64,000 nt of DNA from Paenibacillus sp. DMB20. GTDB lineage: Bacteria; Bacillota; Bacilli; Paenibacillales; Paenibacillaceae. The notes under the pieces are model-generated. The model was given only the letters and a program-made list of their open reading frames with translations, had not been told where the DNA came from and ran no database searches. This document shows, piece by piece, positions 9,452 to 19,374 of the stretch. How positions within the stretch are numbered: the stretch's first letter is position 1; each line of letters begins with the position of its first letter. The DNA is taken from NCBI RefSeq assembly GCF_000987955.1, contig NZ_LAZU01000053.1:248001-312000 (forward strand), in the 5' to 3' direction. A program made the translations under genes and the position numbers.

Positions 9452-10200
9452 ATGTCAACGACAACAAAACCTGTTATTTTCGCGCACCGAGCGCTTCCGG
9501 AGAAGCGCCGGAGAATACGCTGGCGGCTTTCAAGCTGGGACTGGCACAGGGCTGCGACGCTTTTGAGCTGGATGTCCATTTATCGAAGGATGGACAAATC
9601 GTTGTCATCCATGATGGAACCATTGACCGCACCACGGACGGCTTAGGAGCAGTCAACGAGATGACGGTGGAAGAATTGAAGGCATTCGACGCCGGTTCCT
9701 GGTTTGGCGAGAAATACAGAGGGGAGCGGATTCCCCTTCTCGAAGAGGTTTTTGATATCACGCCCGGCCATATTATCATTAATATCGAGATCAAGGGCTC
9801 TTACAACGGACAGCTTGAGCCAGCACTGATCGATCTGCTTAAGAAAAGAGACCGTCTGGATACCGTCGTGATCTCCTCGTTCGATTGGAAGAGCCTTCGT
9901 TACATCAAAGAACTTGAGCCGGGGATCAAAATCGGCCTGTTGTACCATCTTCGGATGGACCATCATGAGAAGCTTCCCGAAGCGGTTGGAAAAGACGTGT
10001 ACTCCCTGCACCCGAATTTCACCACGCTGGAGCCGGAGGATATCCGGCGCGTCCAAGCCGCGGGCCTGCTCGTTTACGCTTGGACGATCAATACGGATGA
10101 ACGCATGAAGCAGGCGCTTGAAAACGGCGTGGACGGGATCATTACGGATTACCCCGGCAAACTTTTGGCTTTGATGGAGGGAACAGGCACCCGAGCGTAA
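9452..10200 (+). pseudogene. Glycerophosphodiester phosphodiesterase with N-terminal frameshift
   Basis: This is a GDPD (UgpQ/GlpQ type), which splits glycerophosphodiesters into glycerol-3-phosphate and an alcohol. The natural start is the ATG at 9452, 9 bases after TAAGGAG. It reads MSTTTKPVIFAHR and then goes out of frame. The rest of the enzyme (ASGEAPENTLAAF, ELDVHLSKDG, VIHDGTIDRTTDG, IEIKGSY, TDYPG) continues one frame over to 10200. Only two bases (9491-9492) lie where the Gly codon of the HRG catalytic motif is expected, so one G appears to be missing. The longest open frame, from a GTG at 9442, lacks the first catalytic His. This is either a real inactivating deletion or a sequence error. 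The fit with the upstream importer suggests they once worked, or still work, together. Confidence 0.85.
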
Positions 10201-10275
10201 CTTGTCCGGTCCTTGCCGTGAGAGCCGAGCCGGTTGTCCGCATGAACACCAAAGCCAAAAAGCTTCCATCGTTTC

Positions 10276-10314
10276 AAATGCCCTTGATCCGCATTGGATC
10301 AAGGGCATTTTTTT
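10276..10314 (+). terminator. Intrinsic terminator of the ugp-like operon
   Basis: The stem ATGCCCTTGATCC (10278-10290) pairs with GGATCAAGGGCAT around a GCATT loop and is followed by seven Ts. It closes the importer-GDPD operon. The rest of the gap to 10569 holds only the inverted repeat listed next and the LacI gene's leader. Confidence 0.85.
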
Positions 10315-10424
10315 GAATCGAATTCATGCGCGGGTAAGGTTCGATACGTCAGGAACGAAAGCCTCCCGTCACGCCCTAATGGTCACGCCGGCCCTAGCTT
10401 TACGTTCCCGTGAAATCATTGTAA

Positions 10425-10441
10425 GGTATGAAAAGCATACC
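10425..10441. promoter_or_regulatory. Inverted repeat upstream of the LacI gene
   Basis: GGTATG-AAAAG-CATACC is a perfect 6-bp inverted repeat about 130 bases before the LacI-family start. It could be an operator, but it lacks the central CG common in LacI-family sites, so the call is weak. Confidence 0.3.
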
Positions 10442-10568
10442 AGAGCAAGCCCTTTTGAAGCATTTTCCCCCTATCTTTCTGACCAGCCGGCCAAAACGTG
10501 ATTCCAGGGGAGAAACATGCTAGTATACCAGTGAAAAGATTTTTTCATTGATTAAGGGGGCGGGGCTC

Positions 10569-11546
10569 ATGGCAAACATCAAGGAAATCGCCAGATTGGC
10601 GGGCGTGTCGGTATCAACGGTATCTCGCGTTCTGAACGACCATCCTTATGTCAGTGCTGAAAAAAGAGCGCGCGTTCTCGAAACGGTAGAACAGCTGAAG
10701 TATGCCCGAAACATGAATGCCGTTCATTTAATAACGGGAAAAACGCGAAGCATTGCCATCATGCTGCCTTATATTAATCATGCTTACTTCTCCCGGTTAA
10801 CGGAAGGGATCGGCGGCGAAGCGCTCGCCAACCATTATCGTCTGGTGCTTTATCAGACGGCCTACAAAACGTCCATGGAACGCGAAGTGCTGGAAATGCT
10901 GCGAAACAGGGAAGTTGACGGAATTATCATTCTTTCGATGTCCACTCCGGTTGCGGTCATTGAGGAATACTGCCGGTACGGGCCGATTTTATGCTGTCAG
11001 GATGCCGGGGAACGCGCCTTCTCATCGATCTATATCGACCACGCGCGGGCATTTCGCGCAGGTATGGATTGTCTGATCAACAAAGGGCATCGGCATTTCG
11101 GATTTACCGTCGGCCGGATGGACAGTCCCAGCACCAAATCGCGTCTTGAGGCTTACAAGAAGGTGCTCAAGGAGCTGAACGAGCCATTCCGCGAGGAATG
11201 GATTATGGACGGCTGCCTGGACATAGAGGATGGCGCTTCCATCATGCAGCGGTTTCAGAATATGCCGGAGCGGCCGACAGCGATGATGGTCACCGGCGAT
11301 CAGGTGGCTGCCGGCCTGCTATGGGAAGCGGGAAAAAGAGGCGTATCGGTTCCCGGGCAGCTGGCGATCATCGGTTTCGATAACCAGCCGGTGAGCAAAC
11401 TGCTCGGCCTAACCACGATTGATAACCGTCTGTTCGAGATGGGGGCGGAGGCGTTTCGAATTCTCTACCGTCAAATCCGGGAACCCGATTCGGGACCTGT
11501 CCGAAAAGAGCTGGCTTTCCGGCTGATTGAGCGCTCCTCGGTATGA
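10569..11546 (+). CDS. LacI-family transcriptional regulator
   Basis: This 325-residue repressor starts with the classic helix-turn-helix IKEIARLAGVSVSTVSRVLND, followed by a periplasmic-binding-protein-like effector domain ending in a GFDNQPVSKLLGLTTID segment. AAGGGGG at 10554-10560 selects the ATG at 10569 over an in-frame start at 10548. It lies downstream of the importer operon and on the same strand, so it may control that operon. The effector, probably a sugar or sugar phosphate, cannot be read from the sequence. Confidence 0.88.
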   Translation: MANIKEIARLAGVSVSTVSRVLNDHPYVSAEKRARVLETVEQLKYARNMNAVHLITGKTRSIAIMLPYINHAYFSRLTEGIGGEALANHYRLVLYQTAYKTSMEREVLEMLRNREVDGIIILSMSTPVAVIEEYCRYGPILCCQDAGERAFSSIYIDHARAFRAGMDCLINKGHRHFGFTVGRMDSPSTKSRLEAYKKVLKELNEPFREEWIMDGCLDIEDGASIMQRFQNMPERPTAMMVTGDQVAAGLLWEAGKRGVSVPGQLAIIGFDNQPVSKLLGLTTIDNRLFEMGAEAFRILYRQIREPDSGPVRKELAFRLIERSSV

Positions 11547-11707
11547 GGGGTGCTTTTATGTTCTAAGCCCGCTTTCCATGGAAAGATTACAAATTCAATC
11601 AATTGTGATATTCTTAATATACAAGAAGCAAGTTCATTGTTTCACAATTACTTTTCGCGTCTGCAGGGTCACTGCAGGCGTTCTATTTCATTCTTGGAAA
11701 GGAGCAC

Positions 11708-12640
11708 ATGCCGTTGGACTCATGGAACCAATTTAAAAAAGCTTCGCGGCTGCAGGTCGTTCCGGTCATGCTCATTCCGGTTGCGCTTGGAGCGTTGGGG
11801 GCCTACGTATGGACCGGGGAATTCCATGCATGGCTTTTTCTATTAACGCTGATCGGAGCGGGTACGGCCCATTTATTTTCCAATATGGTCAACGACCTTT
11901 GGGATTATAAAAACGGGACGGATGACGAGGCGAAAAATAACGTCGACGCCATATCCACCAACTCCGGCTTTCTGACCCAGGGAAAATGGTCGGTGCGCAA
12001 ATTCGAAGCCGTTACCTGGCTGCTGTTTGCCGCCGCCGCGTTATGCGGCGTAATCCTCAGTCTGTTCAGCGGCTGGTGGGCCTTCATATTCGGGGCTTTG
12101 GGCGGACTGATCGCATATTTTTACGTCGCCCCGCCGGTCCGCTTCGGTTACCGCGGAAAGGGCTACAGCGAAGCGGCAATTCTGCTGTCGTTCGGCATCC
12201 TGCCGGTCATGGGCGCCTACTATGTCCAGACTTCGCAGATGGATGTCCGCGCGCTGCTGCTGTCGCTGCCGATCGGCCTGTTGACCACCCTGATTCTCTT
12301 CAACCATCACTTCCTGCACTGGAAGGCCGATCGCCAAGCCGGGAAAAAGACGCTTGTCGTCGTCTGGGGAGAGAAAAGGGCGCTTCGTTTTTCGCGCATG
12401 CTGCTGCTTTTGGCTTGTTTGTCCCTTATCGCAAGCGTAGCCGCCGGCGCTCTGCCGCCGTATGCTTTGGCTGCACTGCTTACGGTTATCCCTTTGTATC
12501 TGGTTTACGGCCGTTTGCAGGACCATAACCGCTCCGAGGCTTATTTGCCGCTGATGGGAGCCTCCATGAAAACAGCCATGAGATGCGGGGGCATTCTGAT
12601 CGTCTCCCTGATCGTACAGGGCCTGATTCAAACGATGTGA
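11708..12640 (+). CDS. UbiA-family prenyltransferase (MenA-like)
   Basis: This 310-residue integral membrane protein has about eight hydrophobic helices. The Asp-rich prenyl-diphosphate motif is seen as NDLWDYKNGTDD, and a second motif as HWKADRQAGKKTLVVVWG, typical of UbiA/MenA enzymes that attach a polyprenyl chain to an aromatic ring during quinone synthesis. No other menaquinone gene is nearby, so the acceptor (dihydroxynaphthoate or another) is open. AAAGGAG ends only 3 bases before the ATG at 11708. The in-frame TTG at 11714, 9 bases away, is a plausible true start. Confidence 0.75.
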   Translation: MPLDSWNQFKKASRLQVVPVMLIPVALGALGAYVWTGEFHAWLFLLTLIGAGTAHLFSNMVNDLWDYKNGTDDEAKNNVDAISTNSGFLTQGKWSVRKFEAVTWLLFAAAALCGVILSLFSGWWAFIFGALGGLIAYFYVAPPVRFGYRGKGYSEAAILLSFGILPVMGAYYVQTSQMDVRALLLSLPIGLLTTLILFNHHFLHWKADRQAGKKTLVVVWGEKRALRFSRMLLLLACLSLIASVAAGALPPYALAALLTVIPLYLVYGRLQDHNRSEAYLPLMGASMKTAMRCGGILIVSLIVQGLIQTM

Positions 12641-12663
12641 AAAGAGAGGTAGGATTGATTTCA

Positions 12664-13391
12664 ATGGAACAAGAACGCATTTTTGGAGATTTTCATACGA
12701 TCCTGTCGGAAGGCGAAGTTTGGAAAATAGGAGCTTTCCGCTGCCGGACGGTTCGTTCTGGGAGTACCGCGAGCCGAATGCGGTGGTGATCGTCCGCAAC
12801 GGCATCTTGTACGTTCGTGCGCCGCTCAGCCGCCAACACGGCCAAGTCCAAATTTTGGACAATGCGAAGCATATGTATTACTCCGTAGAAGACGTGAAGG
12901 TGCCGGAAGCGGGAGAGGTCAGCTTCGAGCTGCAGATCCGGGCACGCAGCCAGGGCACGGTTCCGGGGGATCTTTACGACGGCTACGTATCCTTGAACCT
13001 GCTTGATTTCACGACGGGGGCGGCGCTGGATTTCTTCGCTTCCAACGACAAGTATGCCAGCGTATATGCCGTACTCCCGTTCCCGGGCGTCCAGGTACCG
13101 GAGTCGGACAAGACTCGGTATTTCTGCATCTTCAAGGAAGATACGAACTTCAAGCCGCGCGAATTCAATACGTATAAAATAACGTACAACCGCGCCAATG
13201 ATGAAGCGGCATACTATGTGAACGGCGAAGAAATTCGCCGCGAGAGAAACATCCCGATCAAATTCAATCAGTTCACGATCGCCCTCGGCATCATGACCGA
13301 GAAAGATCTGACGCCGGAAGGCAGCGTATCCGTTCACGGCCAGACCGTGATCGGCGAATGGTCGCCGGTTACGGTTACGATTAAGGAATAG
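12664..13391 (+). pseudogene. Unrecognised beta-rich protein, frameshifted near its N-terminus
   Basis: An ATG at 12664, preceded by AAAGAGAGGTAGG, opens a frame reading MEQERIFGDFHTILSEGEVW. The rest of the protein (SFPLPDGSFWEY to the stop at 13391) continues in the next frame, otherwise open only from a TTG at 12720. One missing base near 12734 (GGAGC instead of GGAAGC) would join them into a protein of about 241 residues. The sequence is rich in beta strands and has a YYVNGEEI segment like those of lectin-type jelly rolls. It resembles a DUF6081-type family, but I am not certain of that. There is no signal peptide or membrane segment. Confidence 0.6.
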
Positions 13392-13426
13392 GCTATCGCC
13401 CGGTACGGGGGTATGCTCCAAGGTTA

Positions 13427-13469
13427 AAAACCGCCTTGCCCGCGAGCGTTGGGACAAGGCGGTTTTTTC
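13427..13469. terminator. Bidirectional terminator
   Basis: AAAACCGCCTTG (from 13427) pairs with CAAGGCGGTTTT (from 13456), with A and T runs at the two ends. It separates the gene ending at 13391 from the convergent dockerin gene ending at 13552. Confidence 0.8.
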
Positions 13470-13551
13470 GTTGTAATACAAGACAGTATAAGTTTTGATC
13501 GGAGAAACGCTTTCGTCTATGAGCGGGAAGACAAAGTCAAGTCGTTTCTGC

Positions 13552-16500
13552 TTATGGATTTGCCTCCCGCATGCCCATCGGATCAAGCTGAAGAACGACA
13601 AGGCCCAGGTCGGCGATATCAATGACGCCGTCGCCGTTAATGTCCAGGCTGCGGCTGTTTTCATTGACAACCGTGCCTATATGCCCGGCTACGAGCTTGA
13701 CGTCCAGTTCGTCGACTTTTCCGTCGCCGTTGACGTCTTCCGCTTGTTCAGGGCTGCCGGGCGTTTCAGGCCCGGTCTGCGTATTTATCTTGATCCGGTA
13801 CATCAGCGTACGGTTGTGAGACGGGGCATAATACAGATTTCCATCCGGACCGAGCGTGAACGATTCGGTATCGCTTAGTTCCTTGAAGTCAAACGTGTTC
13901 GGATCGATGGCATACAGCTTTTTGGTCAGGTTGGCAATGAGGATGCCGTTCTTGGTCCAGGCAAGGTTGTAATTGCCCCACCGCAGCGCCGTTCCGTTAT
14001 CGGCAGGATTGACGTTGTAGGATTTGACCACTTTCAGCGTTGCCGTATCTATTGCGAAGATAAAGCCATTCACGCCACCCCAAAGCAAACCGTCCGGGCC
14101 GAATGTCAAACCGCCGATTGCCGAAGGTTTGGAGAGCCCCGGAATGTCCAATGAAAATTCCGTGATTTTCTCTTCCTTCACCGTATCCCACACAAAGAGT
14201 TTGGCTTCGGCCGCTTTGGGATCAACAGCCATGCCGCCGTTAATGCTGGTGGAGCCGTACAGCTTGCCGTCTTTATAGGCAAGGGATACGACGCTTTGAT
14301 CCTGAACCGCGTTTCGGAACACCTGGTAAGAGGTGCTGCCGCCTTGGGGATCAAACGAAGTGATTGCGCCTCCAAGTTGGCCGTAGGTGGAAACGGAGCC
14401 GAAGTATATTTTGTTGTCCGCCGCAATGCCCGTCCCGATGCGGTCCTGGCCGTTTTCAAGAGCAAACAGCCGTTTCGGGTTGCCCGTACCCGCCGGAAGG
14501 CTCAGGTCATACTGATAAATGTCGCCGCCGGGGTATACCCCGAAATACAGGCTGTTGCCGTAAGGAACGACCGCGCCGGCCTGCCCCATGCTGAAGGTTA
14601 CCGCCTTATTGGTCTCGATATCGTAAGCCGCCGCTTTGGAGGCCTGCATGCCGGTTACGTAGATTTTGCCTGTCCGGGCCGTTGGCGAACTTGTGTGTAA
14701 TCGTAGCGGATGGCGGAAGGATGTTCTCATAACGTTTCACCGTGTTGGTCTGCGGATTGAAAAACACGATGATGCCGCTAAAGTTCATCGTCACCAGGCT
14801 TGTACCCGGCAGGTCAGGATCGTCAACCTCGACCCAGTTGGCTCCACGAAACGCCGTTTCATAGATCATTCCGGAATCCTGCACTTCATGGGTAACCACG
14901 TCGAAGGTTTTGATTTTTTTGTCGGCCGGGAAGTAAATTTTGCCGTTCAGGGATTGTTTCGGAAGATGCAGCCCGGAGGAGCTTTTCTCGATGACAACGT
15001 CAAGCCATTTCGCTTGCTCAATGTCATAGATGTAGCGTTTCTGCGGCGTATCGTAGCGGACCACGACAAATTTGTCATCCACGATATTGAGGTCGTAAAC
15101 ATAACCCGTTTCATTCAAAGAAGAAGCGATTTCGACCTTCTCACCGGTAACGACGTTCAGCTTATATACTTTGCTGTGGGAGGTCCCGGCATAAATGTAT
15201 CCGTTGCTGTAGTCGATGGATCTTACGTATTGCTGTCCGGCTCCATCCACCATGACGCCGTAATCGCGGCTTTCCTTGGTGGCGGGATCATATTTGAGCA
15301 CCCGGCCCCCGGGTCCTGCACCGATGTATACGGCGCCGTTTTCATCGATCGCAAGACACCAGAACACGCTTTCGCTCGGATGCGTGTATACTTTTTTGGC
15401 TTCCTTGGTAACGGGCGAGTAGGCCCACAGCTGCCCGGCCGAGGTGATATAGACGGTTCCGTCCGGAGCGATTTCATGGTTCCATACTTCGCCGCCGCCT
15501 TCCAGCGGAATGCTGCGGATCACATGGTAATCGTCAAGGTCAATGACGTGGAACATCGGCGGAATGCCCTTAACGGTCGTGTACATGACGTTCTTGCTGT
15601 CTTCGGTCCCGGCTTCGCCATCCATTAGACCTACAACGTCGGCAATCGGGGCTGTCATGTATTCGGGTTCGCCGAATGTAATATCGTCCAGGCTCGGCCT
15701 TCCTCTTGGGTCTCCGATGGTTATCCATTTTACGATATCGTTTGCGAGGATGTTGGTATCGTTGATTTCCGCTCCTTTTCCTAGCAGGACCCAGGCGCTT
15801 CCCGACTTGGCCCGAACCTTGAAGGTTACGACAGCCATGTTGCTGTTTCCGTTCAAGGCTTGGGAAAGAGAAGCTTCCAGATCGACTCGTCCACGTTGAT
15901 TATCCGTATTCAGGCTTGCTCCTTCTTGATCAAATTCACCGGCTGCTTTTACGTTGACCAACTCCAGCGCATCGGGATCGTAGTAGACGGAAGAGGTAAC
16001 GCTCGTAAGGTCTTTGGCGTCCGCCACGCTCAGCACCGAGGCAATCTTCTGCCCCGGCTCGGCGGCAGCGGGAACGGTCATATTCAGCGTTCCAGGCAGA
16101 GTGACCGGCTCTTCATAAGACAGGACGATGTCATCGTAATAAGCGTCCGCCCGGCTGTAGGCCGTCGTATAAAGAATGATGCGGGCATAAGCGACTTCAG
16201 CCGGCGCGTCCAGCGTGGTAAAAACCTGGCGCCATTGGTTCAGCGGGAAGCCCTTGGACGTTTCGTTGTGCAGCGGCTTCTCGGCGATCGATTGGTTCGC
16301 GGCATTGAAATAGCGCAGATTCAGGCTTGCCGTTCCGCTGGATTCCATATAAACGGATGCGGTTACGGTATAGGATACGCCGCCGGTAACGCTCAGCTTA
16401 TCGCTCATGAGCGCAACGGAGCCGCTTTGGGAGGTGTCCGTGATTTTAAGGCTGTGGTTGCCTCCGCTGCTGTTTCTGTCTGAAACCTCGTAGAAATATT

Positions 16501-16741
16501 CACCCTCCTTAACGGCAAACATGCTGCTCCAACCCGGAATGGTACCGGCGCTTGAGTCGTCTTCGAATCCCGGATTGGTCATTGGGAAATTCACCGTTTT
16601 GGATGCAGGGGTTTCAGACTGGGAAGCGATTGGTTCGGATGCAGCCGGTACCGGTACCGCGGAGAGTAGAAGAGAAGCGACTAAAGTGACGGATAACAGG
16701 GAGGTTACATGTTTTCTAAGCTTGCGGAAGTATTGAATCAA
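13552..16741 (-). pseudogene. Secreted cohesin / beta-propeller / dockerin protein, one frameshift
   Basis: The gene starts at a TTG (16741), 6 bases after AGGAGGG. It encodes a basic signal peptide (ending near VPVPAASEPIA), a carbohydrate-binding-like domain (NPGFEDDSSAG to DDIVLSYEE), a cohesin-type domain (TLNMTVPAAAEPGQKIASV, YYDPDALELVNV), a long stretch of repeated propeller blades (GTVYITS, GAVYIGAGPGGRVLKYD, GYIYAGTSHSKVYKLN) and a C-terminal dockerin with two Ca-binding repeats (DVNGDGKVDELD and DINGDGVIDIAD). At about 14675-14685 the frame changes: the first frame runs on to 14606 and the second covers 14730-13552. Deleting one base restores FANG-TGKIYVTG and a single protein of about 1060 residues. 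The first reading frame alone would lack the dockerin. Confidence 0.8.
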
Positions 16742-16851
16742 TGAAATCCCTCCTGAAGTGAATTGGAAAGTCATGATAAGACTGGACAAGCCAATGTATT
16801 TCTACGATCGCATCTATGGTCATTCGTTTTTTAGGGAGGCCCACAGCCCGA

Positions 16852-17490
16852 TCATAGTGGCTGTTCCGTGCGAGTCGCGGAGTGACCCGGCGCGTCATTT
16901 CCATTCTGGTGATGAGGCCGTTCGGATGAAGGCGGGGCAGGATGGGATAAGGGCTTGCCTGAAATCACAACCGAAACCTTTTCCGGTGATCCGAGAGGCA
17001 GTGCAACCAGATCCTTTTTTCCGCCGGCATTCGTGAACGTCTCGGTAGTGACGGTTTTGATATGGCTCAGATTGACGGTCGTGCGGCCGGGTGCGGCGGC
17101 TGTAAAGGTCAATTCCGCCAGGGAGAGCCGGTTTTTGAGTGAAGTGTCGCTGCTATCCTTTCGGATGAGGGCAACGATAAGGTCTGCTTTTTTCGCTTTA
17201 TCGGATTTTGTTGGGTAAACGGTAAAATGGCTTGAGCCGGTGATCCCTTCGAGCAAAAGATCGTCCGGATTGAAGTCAACCTGAAACTGGATACCGTAAA
17301 GATCCTTGACTTCCTTGGCAGTCACTTGAATCTTTAGCTTATCTCCTGTCCGGACAAGCCTTGTCTCGGAATGAAGCTGAAGGGATGCGCCGGAGGCCGA
17401 AACTTCTTGAGTACCGAAAAAACATGGAAACATAAGATTGAGAAAAATAGCCGTAATGATTGACGTGGATATCGGTTTGAATTTCATCAT
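16852..17490 (-). CDS. Secreted cohesin-domain protein
   Basis: This protein of about 212 residues has a signal peptide (ending near EVSASG) and one cohesin-type domain: SLQLHSETRLVRTGDKLKIQV, VDFNPDDLLLEGI, LAELTFTAAAPGRTTVNL. It ends in a short Pro/His-rich tail. The ATG at 17490 is chosen because GGAGGTG lies 7 bases upstream; an earlier in-frame start at 17610 has no ribosome site. It lies 111 bases upstream of the larger cohesin-dockerin gene on the same strand, so the two may be co-transcribed and their products may bind each other. No sortase motif or SLH domain is visible. Confidence 0.78.
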   Translation of the reverse strand: MMKFKPISTSIITAIFLNLMFPCFFGTQEVSASGASLQLHSETRLVRTGDKLKIQVTAKEVKDLYGIQFQVDFNPDDLLLEGITGSSHFTVYPTKSDKAKKADLIVALIRKDSSDTSLKNRLSLAELTFTAAAPGRTTVNLSHIKTVTTETFTNAGGKKDLVALPLGSPEKVSVVISGKPLSHPAPPSSERPHHQNGNDAPGHSATRTEQPL

Positions 17491-17582
17491 TGATGCACCT
17501 CCGTTTGTGCTTGCATAAAAAATAAAAAGCATTCCTCCTTTCGAACATTCATTAATTGTGGTATCCATGAGGTATATAAAAA

Positions 17583-17598
17583 TGATAAGCGCTTTCAA
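17583..17598 (-). promoter_or_regulatory. Candidate cre-like site upstream of the cohesin gene
   Basis: Read on the minus strand, TGAAAGCGCTTATCA differs from the CcpA consensus by one inserted base. It lies about 95 bases upstream of the cohesin gene, in the region shared with the divergent GntR-SBP gene. Confidence 0.35.
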
Positions 17599-17726
17599 AA
17601 TAGCTGTCAATGTCCATAAATAGAGATAAATTTGGTTCCCTTGTGGGTGATAAATTTTCGGAACGGACGGGATATGATATACTTTCCCTACAGTGATTGA
17701 GGCAGATTGGTATTTAAGGAGAGCTA

Positions 17727-19112
17727 ATGATGAGTAATAAACCTGATCGGATTACGTTCCAAAAGCGATTGGACGACATGGTAGGCACATTGCGCCGGGA
17801 GATTATCGCAGCGAAAAGGCCAGCCGGTGACTATCTGCCCTCCGAGCTGGCGCTGGCGGAGCAGTTTTTGCTCAGCAAAAAGTCGGTCCGCAAAGGATTG
17901 GAGCTGCTTGTAGAGGAAGGATTGATCACCAAGGTTCCGCGTGTCGGAAACCGGATTAACGGACCGGGGGCAGCGGAAGTCATATCCATTAAGCTGGGCT
18001 GTTATCCCTCGCTGGAGGGGGAAACCGGTATATCGGAGCTGATTGGGCAGTTTAACGACAGGTATCCGCATATCCGCGTGGAAATCCTGCCGCTGCCTTA
18101 TACGCAATATCCCGAAGCGGTCAAGGGGTTCCTGGATCACGGCTGGGTCGATGTGATTACGTTGAACCTTTGGAATTTCCGGGAGACGATGGAACACGAT
18201 GCCTTGAGTATATTCGAACCGCAAACGGCTAATCCCGAATCCTATCCGTTTCTGACGCCCCTGATGTCTCATGAAGGGGTATTATACGCGAAGCCGTTCA
18301 TTTTCTCGCCGGTCGTCCTTTGTTACAACAAGTCCCTACTCCGGCAAGCCGCCATTCCTGAGCCTGACAGCAGCTGGTCGTGGAAGCAGCTTTCCCATGC
18401 GGCCAACCGTTTGAAGCAGCAGCTTGGTCTGTTCGGATTTTATGCGCATATCGCATCGACCAACCGTTTTCCCGTTCTATTGCTGCAGGAGCAGTTTCGC
18501 TTCAGGAAGGAAGGGGGAGGCTACCGTTACGACGACCCCAAGCTGTGGGAAAAACTGTCGCAGTTCCGGGATTTGATTTATGCACAGGGCGTTCATTCTT
18601 CTTTTTTATCGGAATCGGACGCGGATGCCGAAAAGCTGTTCCTGCAGCAGAAGGCTGCAATCATCATGACGACTTATTATGGGTTGAAGTATGTCAAAGA
18701 TGCTCCATTCGAGTATGACCTGGCGCCGCTTCCGTACGATAACAGCGCCAAAACGCTTTTGCTGGTCACGGGCCTTGCCATTAACCGTCAGTCGAAACAA
18801 AAGGATGCAGCCAAGCTGCTCGTCGATTTCCTGTGCTCCGAACCGTCCCAATTGTTCATTCGTCGAAATACTCTCAGCATCCCGGCCGGCAAAAGCTCGG
18901 CGGAATGGACCGGTCCGGAAACGATGTACAAGCCCCCGCGTTATAACGTATACCGGGAGATTATCCCTACCTTCGGTACCTATGGGGACTTGGACATTCC
19001 CATTCGTGAGCTGGACCGGCTCCGCAATGAGCTTAAGCTTTTCTGGGCTAATATGGAGGATGCCGAAAGCGTCGCGGGCCGACTTGAAGCCCGTACATCC
19101 ATGCGGTCCTGA
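17727..19112 (+). CDS. GntR-type regulator fused to a solute-binding domain
   Basis: Residues 1-75 form a GntR winged helix (LRREIIAAKRPAGDYLPSELALAEQFLLSKKSVRKGLELLVEEGLI). From about residue 85 to the end is an SBP family 1 fold (FNDRYPHIRVEILPL, VDVITLNLWNF, PEPDSSWSWKQL, KQKDAAKLLVDFLCSEPS) like that of ABC sugar-binding proteins. There is no signal peptide or lipobox, so the protein is cytoplasmic and the SBP domain is likely a ligand sensor, as the PBP-like domain is in LacI proteins. It is divergent from the cohesin/dockerin genes, which makes them its most obvious target. AAGGAG (17716-17721) fits the ATG at 17727 or 17730. Confidence 0.85.
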   Translation: MMSNKPDRITFQKRLDDMVGTLRREIIAAKRPAGDYLPSELALAEQFLLSKKSVRKGLELLVEEGLITKVPRVGNRINGPGAAEVISIKLGCYPSLEGETGISELIGQFNDRYPHIRVEILPLPYTQYPEAVKGFLDHGWVDVITLNLWNFRETMEHDALSIFEPQTANPESYPFLTPLMSHEGVLYAKPFIFSPVVLCYNKSLLRQAAIPEPDSSWSWKQLSHAANRLKQQLGLFGFYAHIASTNRFPVLLLQEQFRFRKEGGGYRYDDPKLWEKLSQFRDLIYAQGVHSSFLSESDADAEKLFLQQKAAIIMTTYYGLKYVKDAPFEYDLAPLPYDNSAKTLLLVTGLAINRQSKQKDAAKLLVDFLCSEPSQLFIRRNTLSIPAGKSSAEWTGPETMYKPPRYNVYREIIPTFGTYGDLDIPIRELDRLRNELKLFWANMEDAESVAGRLEARTSMRS

Positions 19113-19141
19113 GGGAACGATTGCGTGATGAAGGACAGCTG

Positions 19142-19175
19142 AAAAAGGACTTCCGCCTTGTCGGAAGTCCTTTTT
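19142..19175 (+). terminator. Intrinsic terminator of the GntR-SBP gene
   Basis: A 14-bp stem AAAAAGGACTTCCG / CGGAAGTCCTTTTT with a 6-base loop (CCTTGT) is followed by a T-rich run. Confidence 0.85.
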
Positions 19176-19327
19176 GTTTTGGCCGGCTTAGGACCATTTT
19201 CGAATCACCCACTAAGCAATCGTAATTGTCCGTGCGTGTTTCTTGAAAGGCGGACCGCGTGAAGCGGCAGGTTGCATGCGTTTTTTAGGAAGCCGCTTTT
19301 AAGTCGTTGCTGCTGCTCAATGGACGA

Positions 19328-19357
19328 ACAAAAGCCGCCCGGATGGGCGGCTTTTGT
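19328..19357 (-). terminator. Intrinsic terminator of the opuA operon
   Basis: ACAAAAGCCGCCC / GGGCGGCTTTTGT encloses a 4-base loop, 18 bases beyond the opuAC stop on the minus strand. Between this and 19175 I see no gene. Confidence 0.85.
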
Positions 19358-19374
19358 TATGCTAAGACAACTGA

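Noticed and set aside
12041..12862. 273-residue minus-strand ORF over the prenyltransferase gene
   Set aside because: It is a shadow of a GC-rich coding frame, with no start signal and no domain.
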